This document shows, in pieces, positions 14,037-21,212 of a DNA stretch of 22,663 bases. This DNA is from a virus. The stretch spans positions 1-22,663 of IMG/VR virus record IMGVR_UViG_3300048590_000155. One strand, given 5' to 3'. Every line of letters starts with the position of its first letter. The stretch's first letter is position 1. Below the pieces are notes generated by a model. The model worked only from the letters and a program-made list of their open reading frames with translations, was not told the DNA's origin and did no database searches. A program made the position numbers and the translations under genes.

Positions 14037-14066
14037 GGGGCGGGCTTCGGCTCGCCCCTCTCTTTT
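14037..14066 (+). terminator. UUCG-capped hairpin with T-rich tail
   Basis: GGGGCGGGC (14037-14045) and GCTCGCCCC (14050-14058) form a 9-bp stem with one G-U pair, closed by a C(UUCG)G loop (14046-14049), then TCTCTTTT to 14066. It resembles an intrinsic terminator or attenuator directly before the sugar cassette and would lower cassette expression relative to coat. Confidence 0.7.
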
Positions 14067-14077
14067 CTGGAGGATCG

Positions 14078-14842
14078 GTGACGCCCTATAAGGGTAAGGT
14101 GGCTATCTTCACGTCGTTTAATTCGTACCACGCCTACGCGCCATACGTCATATCGTTGGCGCAGACGTTGGGCGTGCTGTCGAAGCTTGGCATCGAATGG
14201 GACTACCTCGCGCGGCCCTCTGATTTTCACATTGAGCGCGCGATCAATAACACACTCACGGAGTTGATGGAGCGCGACGACTTCACGGATGTAATGCTCA
14301 TCGACTCCGACGAGTCGTGGAGGCCGGAGGATGTTGTGCGGCTGCTGCTGCACCCGCAGGACATTGTTGGCGGCTCGTACCGGATGAAGAACAATCCGAG
14401 CGAGTACGTCGGGTCGATCCGGTATGAGGACGGCGTGCCGTTGGGAATCATGCTGCCCGATGGCACGGGGATTCTGGAGGCCGAGCGGGTCGCGGCGGGC
14501 TTCCTACGGCTCAAGTTGAGCGCGCTGCGGGCGTGGGCGGCTGCCTATCCTGACTTGGCGAGCGACGAACCCGACGGGCGCAAGGTGCAGTTTTTCTCGC
14601 GGATGATCGGGCCTGATGGGGCGGACGGCAAACAGGTTGCCTACTGTCAGGATATGGCGTTTAGCAAGCGATGGCGCGACATTGGCGGGCAACTGTTCAT
14701 AGATCCATTCGTTAAAGTCGATCATTGGTGGATGGAGGCTCACAAAGGCGACCTTAACGCGCACCTACAGGACGCGAGTAAGGTTGCTGCTGCTTTTGAA
14801 ACGGTTAAGCAAATGGCCGCTGCGGTGCAAGCGCGTGATTAA
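14078..14842 (+). CDS. GT-A-like glycosyltransferase
   Basis: The 254-residue product has a GT2-like GT-A core as found in phage glycosyltransferases: DVMLIDSDESWRPEDVVRLL with the metal-binding DSD at residues 76-78, DIVGGSYRMKNN at 95-106, AAGFLRLK at 139-146, and a late acidic block VAYCQDMAF...RDIGGQLFIDP (187-210) followed by VKVDHWW. It should transfer a sugar from a nucleotide donor to an unknown acceptor. The GTG start at 14078 has a strong GGAGG (14069-14073). It overlaps the aminotransferase gene by 8 bp and is the first gene of a three-gene sugar cassette in the head module. No membrane segment is visible, so it acts in the cytoplasm. Confidence 0.8.
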   Translation: MTPYKGKVAIFTSFNSYHAYAPYVISLAQTLGVLSKLGIEWDYLARPSDFHIERAINNTLTELMERDDFTDVMLIDSDESWRPEDVVRLLLHPQDIVGGSYRMKNNPSEYVGSIRYEDGVPLGIMLPDGTGILEAERVAAGFLRLKLSALRAWAAAYPDLASDEPDGRKVQFFSRMIGPDGADGKQVAYCQDMAFSKRWRDIGGQLFIDPFVKVDHWWMEAHKGDLNAHLQDASKVAAAFETVKQMAAAVQARD

Positions 14843-15815
14843 GGTTCTGGTGCCTGACGTACCGACCGCCGATGATCTTCTGCCCTATTTGCGCCGGATA
14901 GACGCTGCCAGGTGGTATAGCAACAGCGGTCCCCTGGTGCAGGAGCTAGAGGCCCGCATGGGCGGCGTTTCGGTGTCGTCGGCGACGTTGGGGCTCGAGC
15001 TCGCGGCGCGGTGCCTGTTCGATTGGCGGCGGCGGGTGCGCGTTCCGGCGTTCACGTTTGCAGCGACTGCAACGGCGGTTATGCGGGCCGGTTTCGAGCC
15101 GATCCTGTGCGATGTTGGGCTGGATTGGTCGCTGATCGATCCAGCGGAAAAGCAGTCTCTAAACGTTTGCCCATTTGGTGCGCCGGTATCCGGCGGGACG
15201 CTGATCGACGCGGCGAGCGCGTGGGGTAATCAGACGGACGGCGTGCGGGTCTATAGCCTCCACGCGACGAAGTCCCTACCGGCGGGCGAGGGCGGCATTG
15301 TATGCGGCCCGCCCGAGCTGCTGGAGCGCGTGCGGAAGCTGGCCTGCTTCGGTTTCGACAGGACGGCCCATACGCACGGCGTTGTGGCCGAGGTCGGGAC
15401 GAACGCGAAGCTATCCGAGTATCACGCAGCGGTTGCCCTGGCTGCGCTTGATCGGTGGCCGGAGACGGTTGCATGGCGGCGGGCGCTCGACGCGGCCTAC
15501 CGCGAGCGGTTGGCGGGCGTTGTGGACTGCCAGCGCAGGCCGGAGGGCGTCTATACGTCGTTTCCTGTGCTGGTGCGTGACGCGGACGCCGTTGCCGCGC
15601 GCATGGCGGGGAAGGGGATCGAGACGCGCCGATGGTACACGCCGACGCTTAACCGGCACCCGGCGTTGCAGTGGATCAAGACGGAGGGCCAGTTGCCGAA
15701 TACAGCAACGCTCAACGATTCGCTGCTCTGCCTGCCGTTCCATCGCGGGATCACGGTCGCGGACGTTGACCACATTTGCGATCGGCTCAAGTGGGCGATT
15801 ACGAGCCGCGTCTAG
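14835..15815 (+). CDS. DegT/DnrJ/EryC1/StrS-type sugar aminotransferase
   Basis: The 326-residue product is a PLP-dependent nucleotide-sugar aminotransferase. Key blocks are RRIDAARWYSNSGPLVQELE, RVPAFTFAATATAVMRAGFE, DCVG-type region PILCDVG, TLIDAASAWGN (Asp125 to bind the pyridine nitrogen), YSLHATKSLPAGEGGIVCG (Lys146 the Schiff-base lysine) and GTNAKLSEYHAAVALAAL. The family converts a keto group on a nucleotide-sugar (often dTDP-keto-6-deoxyhexose) to an amine using glutamate. At 326 residues it is shorter than the usual 370 or so. The GTG at 14835 overlaps the glycosyltransferase stop; upstream in-frame ATGs lie deep in that gene. The family call is confident, the exact substrate unknown. 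Confidence 0.9.
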   Translation: MIKVLVPDVPTADDLLPYLRRIDAARWYSNSGPLVQELEARMGGVSVSSATLGLELAARCLFDWRRRVRVPAFTFAATATAVMRAGFEPILCDVGLDWSLIDPAEKQSLNVCPFGAPVSGGTLIDAASAWGNQTDGVRVYSLHATKSLPAGEGGIVCGPPELLERVRKLACFGFDRTAHTHGVVAEVGTNAKLSEYHAAVALAALDRWPETVAWRRALDAAYRERLAGVVDCQRRPEGVYTSFPVLVRDADAVAARMAGKGIETRRWYTPTLNRHPALQWIKTEGQLPNTATLNDSLLCLPFHRGITVADVDHICDRLKWAITSRV

Positions 15816-16309
15816 GCGGGTTGGTTCATCGGCTGGCAAACATTGCCGGCGATGTTGAATTGGGCGAGGGGACGCGCGTTGATGCGTTCGTGACGCTGAC
15901 GGGGCGCGTGCGGATTGGGCGCTTTTGCCACATATCGATCGGGGCTTGTGTGTTCGGCACCGAGGGCGTCGTGATTGGCGATTATTCGGGTCTGTCGGCG
16001 GGAGTGAAGGTGTTTACGGGCACCGAGGACTTGAGCGGCGAGTGGATGATGAATCCGACAATATCCGCGCGGTATCGCAAGTCCATCTCGCAGCCGGTAA
16101 GGATCGGCGCGCATTGTGTCGTCGGGGCCGGCAGCGTGCTGCTGCCTGGTGCGCATCTGCCTGATGGTGCGTGCGTTGGCGCGTTGAGCCTCGTCAAGTC
16201 GCCGGCTTCTGAATGGTCGATTTGGGCCGGCGTCCCGGCCAGATTCATTCGTGCGCGCTCTCGTCGCGCTCTTGAGCTACAGGCCGCGCTTGAGGCCGAC
16301 AAGGATTAG
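15791..16309 (+). CDS. Left-handed beta-helix acyltransferase (sugar N/O-acetyltransferase-like)
   Basis: The 172-residue product shows hexapeptide repeats of the LbH acyltransferase fold: VELGEGTRVDAFVTLTG, VRIGRFCHISIGACVFG, VVIGDYSGLSAGVKVFTG, and later PVRIGAHCVVGAGSVLLPGA, LPDGACVGALSLV with WAGVPARFI at residues 145-153. A loop (80-100) interrupts the helix, as in WcaF/QdtC-like sugar acetyltransferases. Next to a sugar aminotransferase, N-acetylation of the new amino sugar is the natural reading, as in the FdtB/FdtC and QdtB/QdtC pairs; O-acetylation is possible. The GTG at 15791 overlaps the aminotransferase by 25 bp; a TTG at 15776 is an alternative. Confidence 0.85.
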   Translation: MGDYEPRLGGLVHRLANIAGDVELGEGTRVDAFVTLTGRVRIGRFCHISIGACVFGTEGVVIGDYSGLSAGVKVFTGTEDLSGEWMMNPTISARYRKSISQPVRIGAHCVVGAGSVLLPGAHLPDGACVGALSLVKSPASEWSIWAGVPARFIRARSRRALELQAALEADKD

Positions 16310-16311
16310 CC

Positions 16312-16842
16312 ATGCTCTATAAGCTCGTTTTCCCGGCGCAGGCGGCAGGATCGAACAAGGTCTATTGGGATTTGTTCAATGCCAGCGGGTCGGGCATTGA
16401 TGTTGTAGTGGTGTCGCTCATGCCCTTTGTGGCCGGCTCGTCGATTGTCACCGGGACGCTGGCCGTTGACCTGTACCTAACGCGCACGACGACCATCGGC
16501 ACGGGCGGCACGGCAGCAAACTACGAGAGCGCGACCCTTACTACCCCTAATTTCGCGTCCCTGCGCGGTCGTGGATCGCCGGTTGATCGAGCGGTATCGG
16601 CGCGTGCTGCGCCTAGCGGCGGGGCTGCTGCGGGTTCGTTCCTGGCGCTCCGCAGCATATTCACCGAGGAAACGAACGCCGGCACGTATGCCCAAAGGAT
16701 CGATATGGCGCGGCCCGCCGTTGACGATATTGACGGGATCATTGTGCATCAAGGCTCGGGACTTCGCGTTGTGCAGGGAAGCGTGGCGAGCGTCGGTAAT
16801 ATCGCCTTCGATATGATCCTTCGGGTTGAGCGGCAGCAATGA
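16312..16842 (+). CDS. Beta-rich putative virion protein next to sugar cassette
   Basis: The 176-residue product is rich in Ser, Thr, Val, Gly and Ala (VVVVSLMPFVAGSSIVTGTL, GTGGTAANYESATLTTPNF), as in head decoration or fibre proteins. It has an AAGGA Shine-Dalgarno (16301-16305), one of the better ones in this stretch, so it may be made in larger amounts than the enzymes before it. It follows the acyltransferase by two bases and couples to the adaptor gene by ATGA. Its Ser/Thr content and position make it a candidate acceptor of the cassette's glycan, which is inference. Confidence 0.55.
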   Translation: MLYKLVFPAQAAGSNKVYWDLFNASGSGIDVVVVSLMPFVAGSSIVTGTLAVDLYLTRTTTIGTGGTAANYESATLTTPNFASLRGRGSPVDRAVSARAAPSGGAAAGSFLALRSIFTEETNAGTYAQRIDMARPAVDDIDGIIVHQGSGLRVVQGSVASVGNIAFDMILRVERQQ

Positions 16843-17501
16843 CGATCAGCACATACGCCGAGCTAAAGACGGCCATCGGGACGTACATGGGGCGCTCCGA
16901 CCTCACCGACCGCGCCGACGAATTCGTTGACAATCTGGAAGCCAAGATCACGCGCCGCCTGCGCGTCGGCCCGATGGAGACGACGGCCACCGGCACGTTC
17001 ACGGCGGACGCCGCGACGTTCAGCCTCCCGGCGGACTTCGTAGAGCTGCGGTCGTTCACCTACGACATCACGACGGACTCGCCGCGCAAGCTGGAATACA
17101 TCACGCCGGAGCAGGGCGACGCGCTCGAATACTCGTCGTCAGGCCCGCCGCTGTTCTATTCCATCGTCGGCAGCTCCGTTCGGATCTACCCGACGCCCGA
17201 ACAGGCGTATGCGTACACGCTGCGCTATTTCGCCAAGTTCGTCCCGCTGTCGGTGTCGAATACGACGAATGCGCTGCTGACCTCCTACCCGGACTTGTAC
17301 CTGTACGGCACGCTGCTAGAGGCGTGCGGGTACGTCGGCGACGACTCGCGTATCCCGCTCTGGAAGGCGGCGGTAGAGGAGTGCTATGCCGAGATCGCGC
17401 GCCACGACAAGCGCGCTCGCCACAAGCCGGCGACGGTGCAGTTGGACCCCGCGCTGGTGGGCATCGGCTATCGCTCCGACATTACGACGGACGGCTACTA
17501 A
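16839..17501 (+). CDS. Head-tail adaptor protein (P22 gp4 position)
   Basis: The 220-residue product begins TISTYAELKTAIGTYMGR and has DLTDRADEFVDNLEAKITRR, LRVGPMETTATGTFTADAAT, FSLPADFVEL and PDLYLYGTLLEACGYVGDDS. This pattern is typical of podovirus adaptor proteins bound below the portal (P22 gp4-like and similar phage adaptors). It closes the packaged head and provides the platform for tail proteins. It overlaps the upstream gene by ATGA and the downstream gene by one base (TAATG). It is longer than P22 gp4 (166 residues). Confidence 0.75.
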   Translation: MTISTYAELKTAIGTYMGRSDLTDRADEFVDNLEAKITRRLRVGPMETTATGTFTADAATFSLPADFVELRSFTYDITTDSPRKLEYITPEQGDALEYSSSGPPLFYSIVGSSVRIYPTPEQAYAYTLRYFAKFVPLSVSNTTNALLTSYPDLYLYGTLLEACGYVGDDSRIPLWKAAVEECYAEIARHDKRARHKPATVQLDPALVGIGYRSDITTDGY

Positions 17502-19000
17502 TGCCGAAGTGGATGCCAATCGATTGGACGCCTGACCTCGATTGCTCGTGGGAGGTTGCGCCAGGCTCGCTGAAGGTCTGCCGGGGTTTCTATCCGCTGC
17601 GGCGCGGCTCGTATGCGTCATGGGCGATGGAGGATCCGATTGCCACCTATACATCAACGACGGAGCCGCTGGTTGCTGGGATCACGCGCAAGAATGACGG
17701 GACCGCGCGGTTTTTCATCTTCAACAAGCAGAGCATCTACGAATATACAAGCACGACTGCCGCGAGCGATCGCTCGTCGGGGGCGTACTCGGCCTCTACT
17801 ACCGCGTGGACCTGGGCGCAGTTCGGCGACACGACCATTGCGACGAACCTCTATAACAATCCGCAGGCGTCGTCGTCTGGTGCGTTTGCTGACCTGGGAG
17901 GCTCTCCGCCGAAAGCTCAACTGATCGCGGTTGCGCTTGGCCAGGTAATGCTCGCCAACTATAACGATGGCACTGCGTATCCGGCGGGCTGGTACTGTTG
18001 CGACTACGACGACGCGACCGATTGGACGATAACCAGCACGAACGGGGCCGACAAGGGGAATCTATACGACACTCCCGGCCCGATTCGCGCGCTCGAGACG
18101 CTGCGGGATGGCTTCGTCGCGTACAAGGACGATTCGATCTATCTGGCCGAGTTCGTGGGCGATCCGAATTCGACTATTTGGGCGTGGCGGCTGGTATCGG
18201 ATAAGGTCGGATGCTCGTCGCCGCATAGCGTGGCGCGGCTGAATGACAAGCACTACTTCATGCACCGTTCGGGCTTTTACGAGTTCGACGGCGCGGCGGT
18301 GCGGTTGATCTCGCGGAAGGTGACTAACTACCTGTTCAACGGGATCACGAGCGCGTCGCCGTCAACGTGCCAAGCGACCGCCGATCAGAAAGAGAATGTA
18401 ATCGCATTCTGTTGGGAGGCAACGAGCGCCGGCAAGAAGGACGTGCAGGCGCTCTACAACGTTGAAACGGGGAAATGGTCGTACAACCTTGGGCAGACGT
18501 TCACGGCGGGCGCGTTTGCTTCCTACTACCCGACGGGCGTTGTGAAGGCGACGCAATCCGACTTGATCGCATTCGACGCGACCCTGACAACGAGCGTATC
18601 GTCCTTCGTGCTGATCGGCAAGGCGAGTTCAGCGATAACCGCGTATGCGGCAGAGTATCCGGGATCGGCGACGGAGCCGCACGCGCAGACGATCCGCATA
18701 GGGTCAATCGGAAACGTTGACGATGGTGTGATGCTGGACGGCATCAAGCCGCGCCTGCTGTATTTCGCCGGGTCGCCTACTGCGAATTTCATTGCCGACG
18801 ATAACGAGATGAATGTCATCTATGACTCGTCCGCGCCGGAGACTCCGCACACGACGAACGCGGCGGTATGGGAGTCTACGCTGCTCAAGTTCAACGGTCG
18901 CGCGTCTGGGAAGTACGTTACCGCCGACATGACGTTCACTGATTGCGTGATGGAGATTGCCGGGCTTTTCGTTGATGCGAAACTGGCCGGCAAGCGATGA
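17501..19000 (+). CDS. P22 gp10-like DNA stabilisation / tail hub protein
   Basis: The 499-residue product is similar in size to P22 gp10 (472 residues) and occupies the same place after the adaptor. It is beta-rich, with repeated short motifs suited to a beta-propeller: GITRKNDGTARFFIFNKQSI, FVAYKDDSIYLAEFVGDP, KVGCSSPHSVARLNDKHYFM, HRSGFYEFDG, DVQALYNVETGKWSYNLGQ. This layout is common in gp10-type stabilisation proteins, which seal the portal and receive the tailspike or needle. The ATG at 17501 overlaps the adaptor stop by one base, and the end overlaps the next start (ATGA). Confidence 0.7.
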   Translation: MPKWMPIDWTPDLDCSWEVAPGSLKVCRGFYPLRRGSYASWAMEDPIATYTSTTEPLVAGITRKNDGTARFFIFNKQSIYEYTSTTAASDRSSGAYSASTTAWTWAQFGDTTIATNLYNNPQASSSGAFADLGGSPPKAQLIAVALGQVMLANYNDGTAYPAGWYCCDYDDATDWTITSTNGADKGNLYDTPGPIRALETLRDGFVAYKDDSIYLAEFVGDPNSTIWAWRLVSDKVGCSSPHSVARLNDKHYFMHRSGFYEFDGAAVRLISRKVTNYLFNGITSASPSTCQATADQKENVIAFCWEATSAGKKDVQALYNVETGKWSYNLGQTFTAGAFASYYPTGVVKATQSDLIAFDATLTTSVSSFVLIGKASSAITAYAAEYPGSATEPHAQTIRIGSIGNVDDGVMLDGIKPRLLYFAGSPTANFIADDNEMNVIYDSSAPETPHTTNAAVWESTLLKFNGRASGKYVTADMTFTDCVMEIAGLFVDAKLAGKR

Positions 19001-19908
19001 GCGGTAGCAGCATTCGCGGGACGAGTCTGCCGAGGCTGACGCAGTTGCCGCAGGACTTGACGACGCTCTCGCCGGAGGATCAACAGGCGTACTGGCAATC
19101 ATTCTATGCATCCCTGTTCCGCGAATTGCGGAGCATCTACGCGAAAATACAGGCAGCCGTGACCGAGATCACTAAGACGACGCTCTACACAACGGCCGGC
19201 TCGGGCAACCACACCTGGTCGGCCGGGTCGGTCGGCGCGTTCGTGACGATCATCGGCGCGGGCGGCGGGGCGGCGGGCGGCGGAACCAATACGTCGGCGA
19301 AGGGCGGCGCGTCCGCCGGGATGGTCCTCGAGGTGTACTACCCGCGCGACGGCGCGACGACGACGGCATACGTCGTTGGGGCAAAGGGCGCGGGCGGCAC
19401 AGCGGCTGATGGAGGGGGCGGAGGCCAGTCGTCGTTTGGGTCGCTTGTTGCCCTTGGGGGGATCGGTAGCATCTATGCGAGCGCGGGGACTGGGTCGGCT
19501 GGCCCGACGTTCCCGACGCTGACGGGGCCGGCCGGCGGGGCGTCGGGCACGACGGGCGGCGACGGCGCCCCCGCAACGGAGATCAGCACGCACGCATCCT
19601 CCGGCGCGGCAGGCGGTGGCGGCGGCACGGCGAACAGCGGTGGCAAGGGGGGCACGAGTTGCACCGGCGTGCCGTCTGCTGCGGTTGCGACGGGCAACGG
19701 CACGCAGGGCGGCGGCGGCAACGGCGGCAGCGGCTACAACGGCCCGGGCGGCGTTGGCGGCAACGGGCCGAACGGCAACGGCAACGCACCGCCAGCGGGC
19801 ACCTACGGCGCAGGCGGCGGCGGGTCGGGCGAACGGACGACGGGGTCGCTGACCGGCGGCGACGGAAGCGACGGCGCCGTGATCGTCAGGGAAGTCATCG
19901 AGGCGTGA
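18997..19908 (+). CDS. Glycine-rich fibre/needle-like virion protein
   Basis: The 303-residue product has an N-terminal virion-attachment and helical part (about 1-60, QDLTTLSPEDQQAYWQSFYA) and then the pattern that opens glycine-rich phage fibre domains (TTLYTTAGSGNHTWSAGSVG with a GAGGGAAGGG stretch). Most of residues 80-300 is Gly/Ala/Ser/Thr, with runs such as GAAGGGGGTANSGGKGG that could form a polyglycine-II-type sandwich. It ends GSDGAVIVREVIEA, a closing strand typical of such domains. It sits where P22 has its needle gp26, so it is a candidate receptor-binding or plug protein. It starts in an ATGA overlap. Confidence 0.65.
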   Translation: MSGSSIRGTSLPRLTQLPQDLTTLSPEDQQAYWQSFYASLFRELRSIYAKIQAAVTEITKTTLYTTAGSGNHTWSAGSVGAFVTIIGAGGGAAGGGTNTSAKGGASAGMVLEVYYPRDGATTTAYVVGAKGAGGTAADGGGGGQSSFGSLVALGGIGSIYASAGTGSAGPTFPTLTGPAGGASGTTGGDGAPATEISTHASSGAAGGGGGTANSGGKGGTSCTGVPSAAVATGNGTQGGGGNGGSGYNGPGGVGGNGPNGNGNAPPAGTYGAGGGGSGERTTGSLTGGDGSDGAVIVREVIEA

Positions 19909-20315
19909 TGCTACACGAGGTTGACGCGCGGTATCTGTGCGACGTTTGGGATTGGGTCCGCGACGGCCTGGTAAAGATCGTCGCAAAGACGCGCGACGAT
20001 TGGCGGCCCGAGGATGTCTATACCGAGTTGCGAACCGGGGCCGCGAAGCTGCATCTGATCTACGTCGAGCAGGAAATGGTCGGCTTCGTGGTTACGCAAA
20101 TATGGCCTGGATACCATAGCGGGCCGCGCTTGTTTGTTCGCGCGTTGTGGGGCGAGCCTCATGCGCTCGCTCCGGTTGAGGTGGAATTGATGGACGCTAT
20201 ACGCGATCTCGCCCGCAAGGTCGGCGCGCGAGCGGTGCGCATGAATTCGCCGCGCCGATGGGATGCGCGCGAGGGTTGGCGGTTGACGCAATATATCTAC
20301 GAGACTGACGTTTAG
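19908..20315 (+). CDS. GNAT-like small virion-module protein
   Basis: The 135-residue product reads MLHEVDARYLCDVWDWVRDG, then LVKIVAKTRDDWRPEDVYTE, LHLIYVEQEMVGFVVTQI and LARKVGARAVRMNSPRRWDA. The order helix-helix, then a GFVV strand, then a C-terminal helix and RMNSPR fits small GNAT-like proteins found in podovirus tail modules, at the position of T7 gp13 and similar proteins. No clear acetyl-CoA-binding QxxGxG/A loop is visible, so it may be structural rather than enzymatic. The ATG overlaps the preceding stop (TGATG). Functional confidence is low. Confidence 0.6.
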   Translation: MLHEVDARYLCDVWDWVRDGLVKIVAKTRDDWRPEDVYTELRTGAAKLHLIYVEQEMVGFVVTQIWPGYHSGPRLFVRALWGEPHALAPVEVELMDAIRDLARKVGARAVRMNSPRRWDAREGWRLTQYIYETDV

Positions 20316-20323
20316 GAGGCTGT

Positions 20324-21211
20324 ATGGGTGGAGGCGGCGGCGAATCGAATACGGTGTCCGAGTTCAAGCCCCCGGACTATACGCAACAGCCGTGGCAGCA
20401 GTACGTCTCGGACCTGTCGGGCCTGACGGGGCAGGAAATGCCTCGCTATCAGGGGCAGACGGTTGCCGGCGTGAACGATCAGCAGGCGCTCGCCAATTCG
20501 ATGTTGATCAATACCGCCATCAATGGCAATCCCGCCGCGAACGAAGCGCAGTCAATGGCGTATCTGACGCTTAATGGCGCGTTCGACAACCCCTACGCGA
20601 CGCAGGCGAATCCCTACGGCACCGAGTCCGCGTATATGGATCAGGTTATCGACCGCGCGAATCAGAAAACGCTCGATGCCTATAACCTGAACCAATCGCA
20701 GAATCAGGCGGGGCACGCGCTCTCGCGGACGATGGGCAGCGGCAAGCAAATGCTGCAACAGCAGGACATGGCGGAGGCTCTCGGCGAGGGGATGCAGGGC
20801 AACGCGCTCAACGCGCTCAACCAGAACTACTACGGCAACCAGGGCATCGCCGAGAATCAACTGAACCGCGCGACGAGCGCCGTTGATGCGGAGCGCAATC
20901 GCCAAATGCAGGCGATGGGCATGGCGCCGGGGATGCAACAGATGGACTTGCAGGCGATCCAAGCCATGATGGGCGGTGGCGACGCGCTGCGCGGCTACGA
21001 GCAGGATTTGCTGAACGCGCAGATGCAGGATTGGACCGCGTGGCAGCAATCGCCCTACGCGCAGCTGGATGTCATGGGGTCGGGTCTGACGCGGGCCTCC
21101 GGCGGTGCGGGGACGACTAGCTCGCAGATTCTCGGCGGGATGAGTCCGTTGCAGGGCTTGCTCGGCCTCGGGATGCTCGGGGCCGGCGCTTACAACGCTT
21201 GGGGCGGTTGA
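20324..21211 (+). CDS. Putative internal/ejection virion protein 1
   Basis: The 295-residue product starts with MGGGGGESNTVSEFKPPDYT and is Gln/Asn/Met/Ala-rich and helical (QNQAGHALSRTMGSGKQMLQ, EGMQGNALNALNQNYYGN, NRQMQAMGMAPGMQQMDLQA). It ends in a hydrophobic Gly-rich segment (LQGLLGLGMLGAGAYNAWGG) that could insert in a membrane. Such composition is usual for DNA-ejection proteins released from the head at infection. A perfect AGGAGG at 20314-20319 precedes the start. It lies in the region where P22 encodes gp7, gp20 and gp16. The call is by context and composition. Confidence 0.6.
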   Translation: MGGGGGESNTVSEFKPPDYTQQPWQQYVSDLSGLTGQEMPRYQGQTVAGVNDQQALANSMLINTAINGNPAANEAQSMAYLTLNGAFDNPYATQANPYGTESAYMDQVIDRANQKTLDAYNLNQSQNQAGHALSRTMGSGKQMLQQQDMAEALGEGMQGNALNALNQNYYGNQGIAENQLNRATSAVDAERNRQMQAMGMAPGMQQMDLQAIQAMMGGGDALRGYEQDLLNAQMQDWTAWQQSPYAQLDVMGSGLTRASGGAGTTSSQILGGMSPLQGLLGLGMLGAGAYNAWGG

Positions 21212-21212
21212 G

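Noticed and set aside
14078-16309. Sugar cassette as a host O-antigen island
   Set aside because: The genes overlap each other, are flanked within a few bases by phage head genes on the same strand and have similar base composition. A host polysaccharide locus would normally carry transporters, membrane polymerase or many more transferases.
19616-19852. Gly-rich region read as CRISPR or tandem-repeat DNA
   Set aside because: The repetition comes from GGC/GGT-rich codons of the glycine-rich fibre protein. There are no equal-length repeats with unique spacers.
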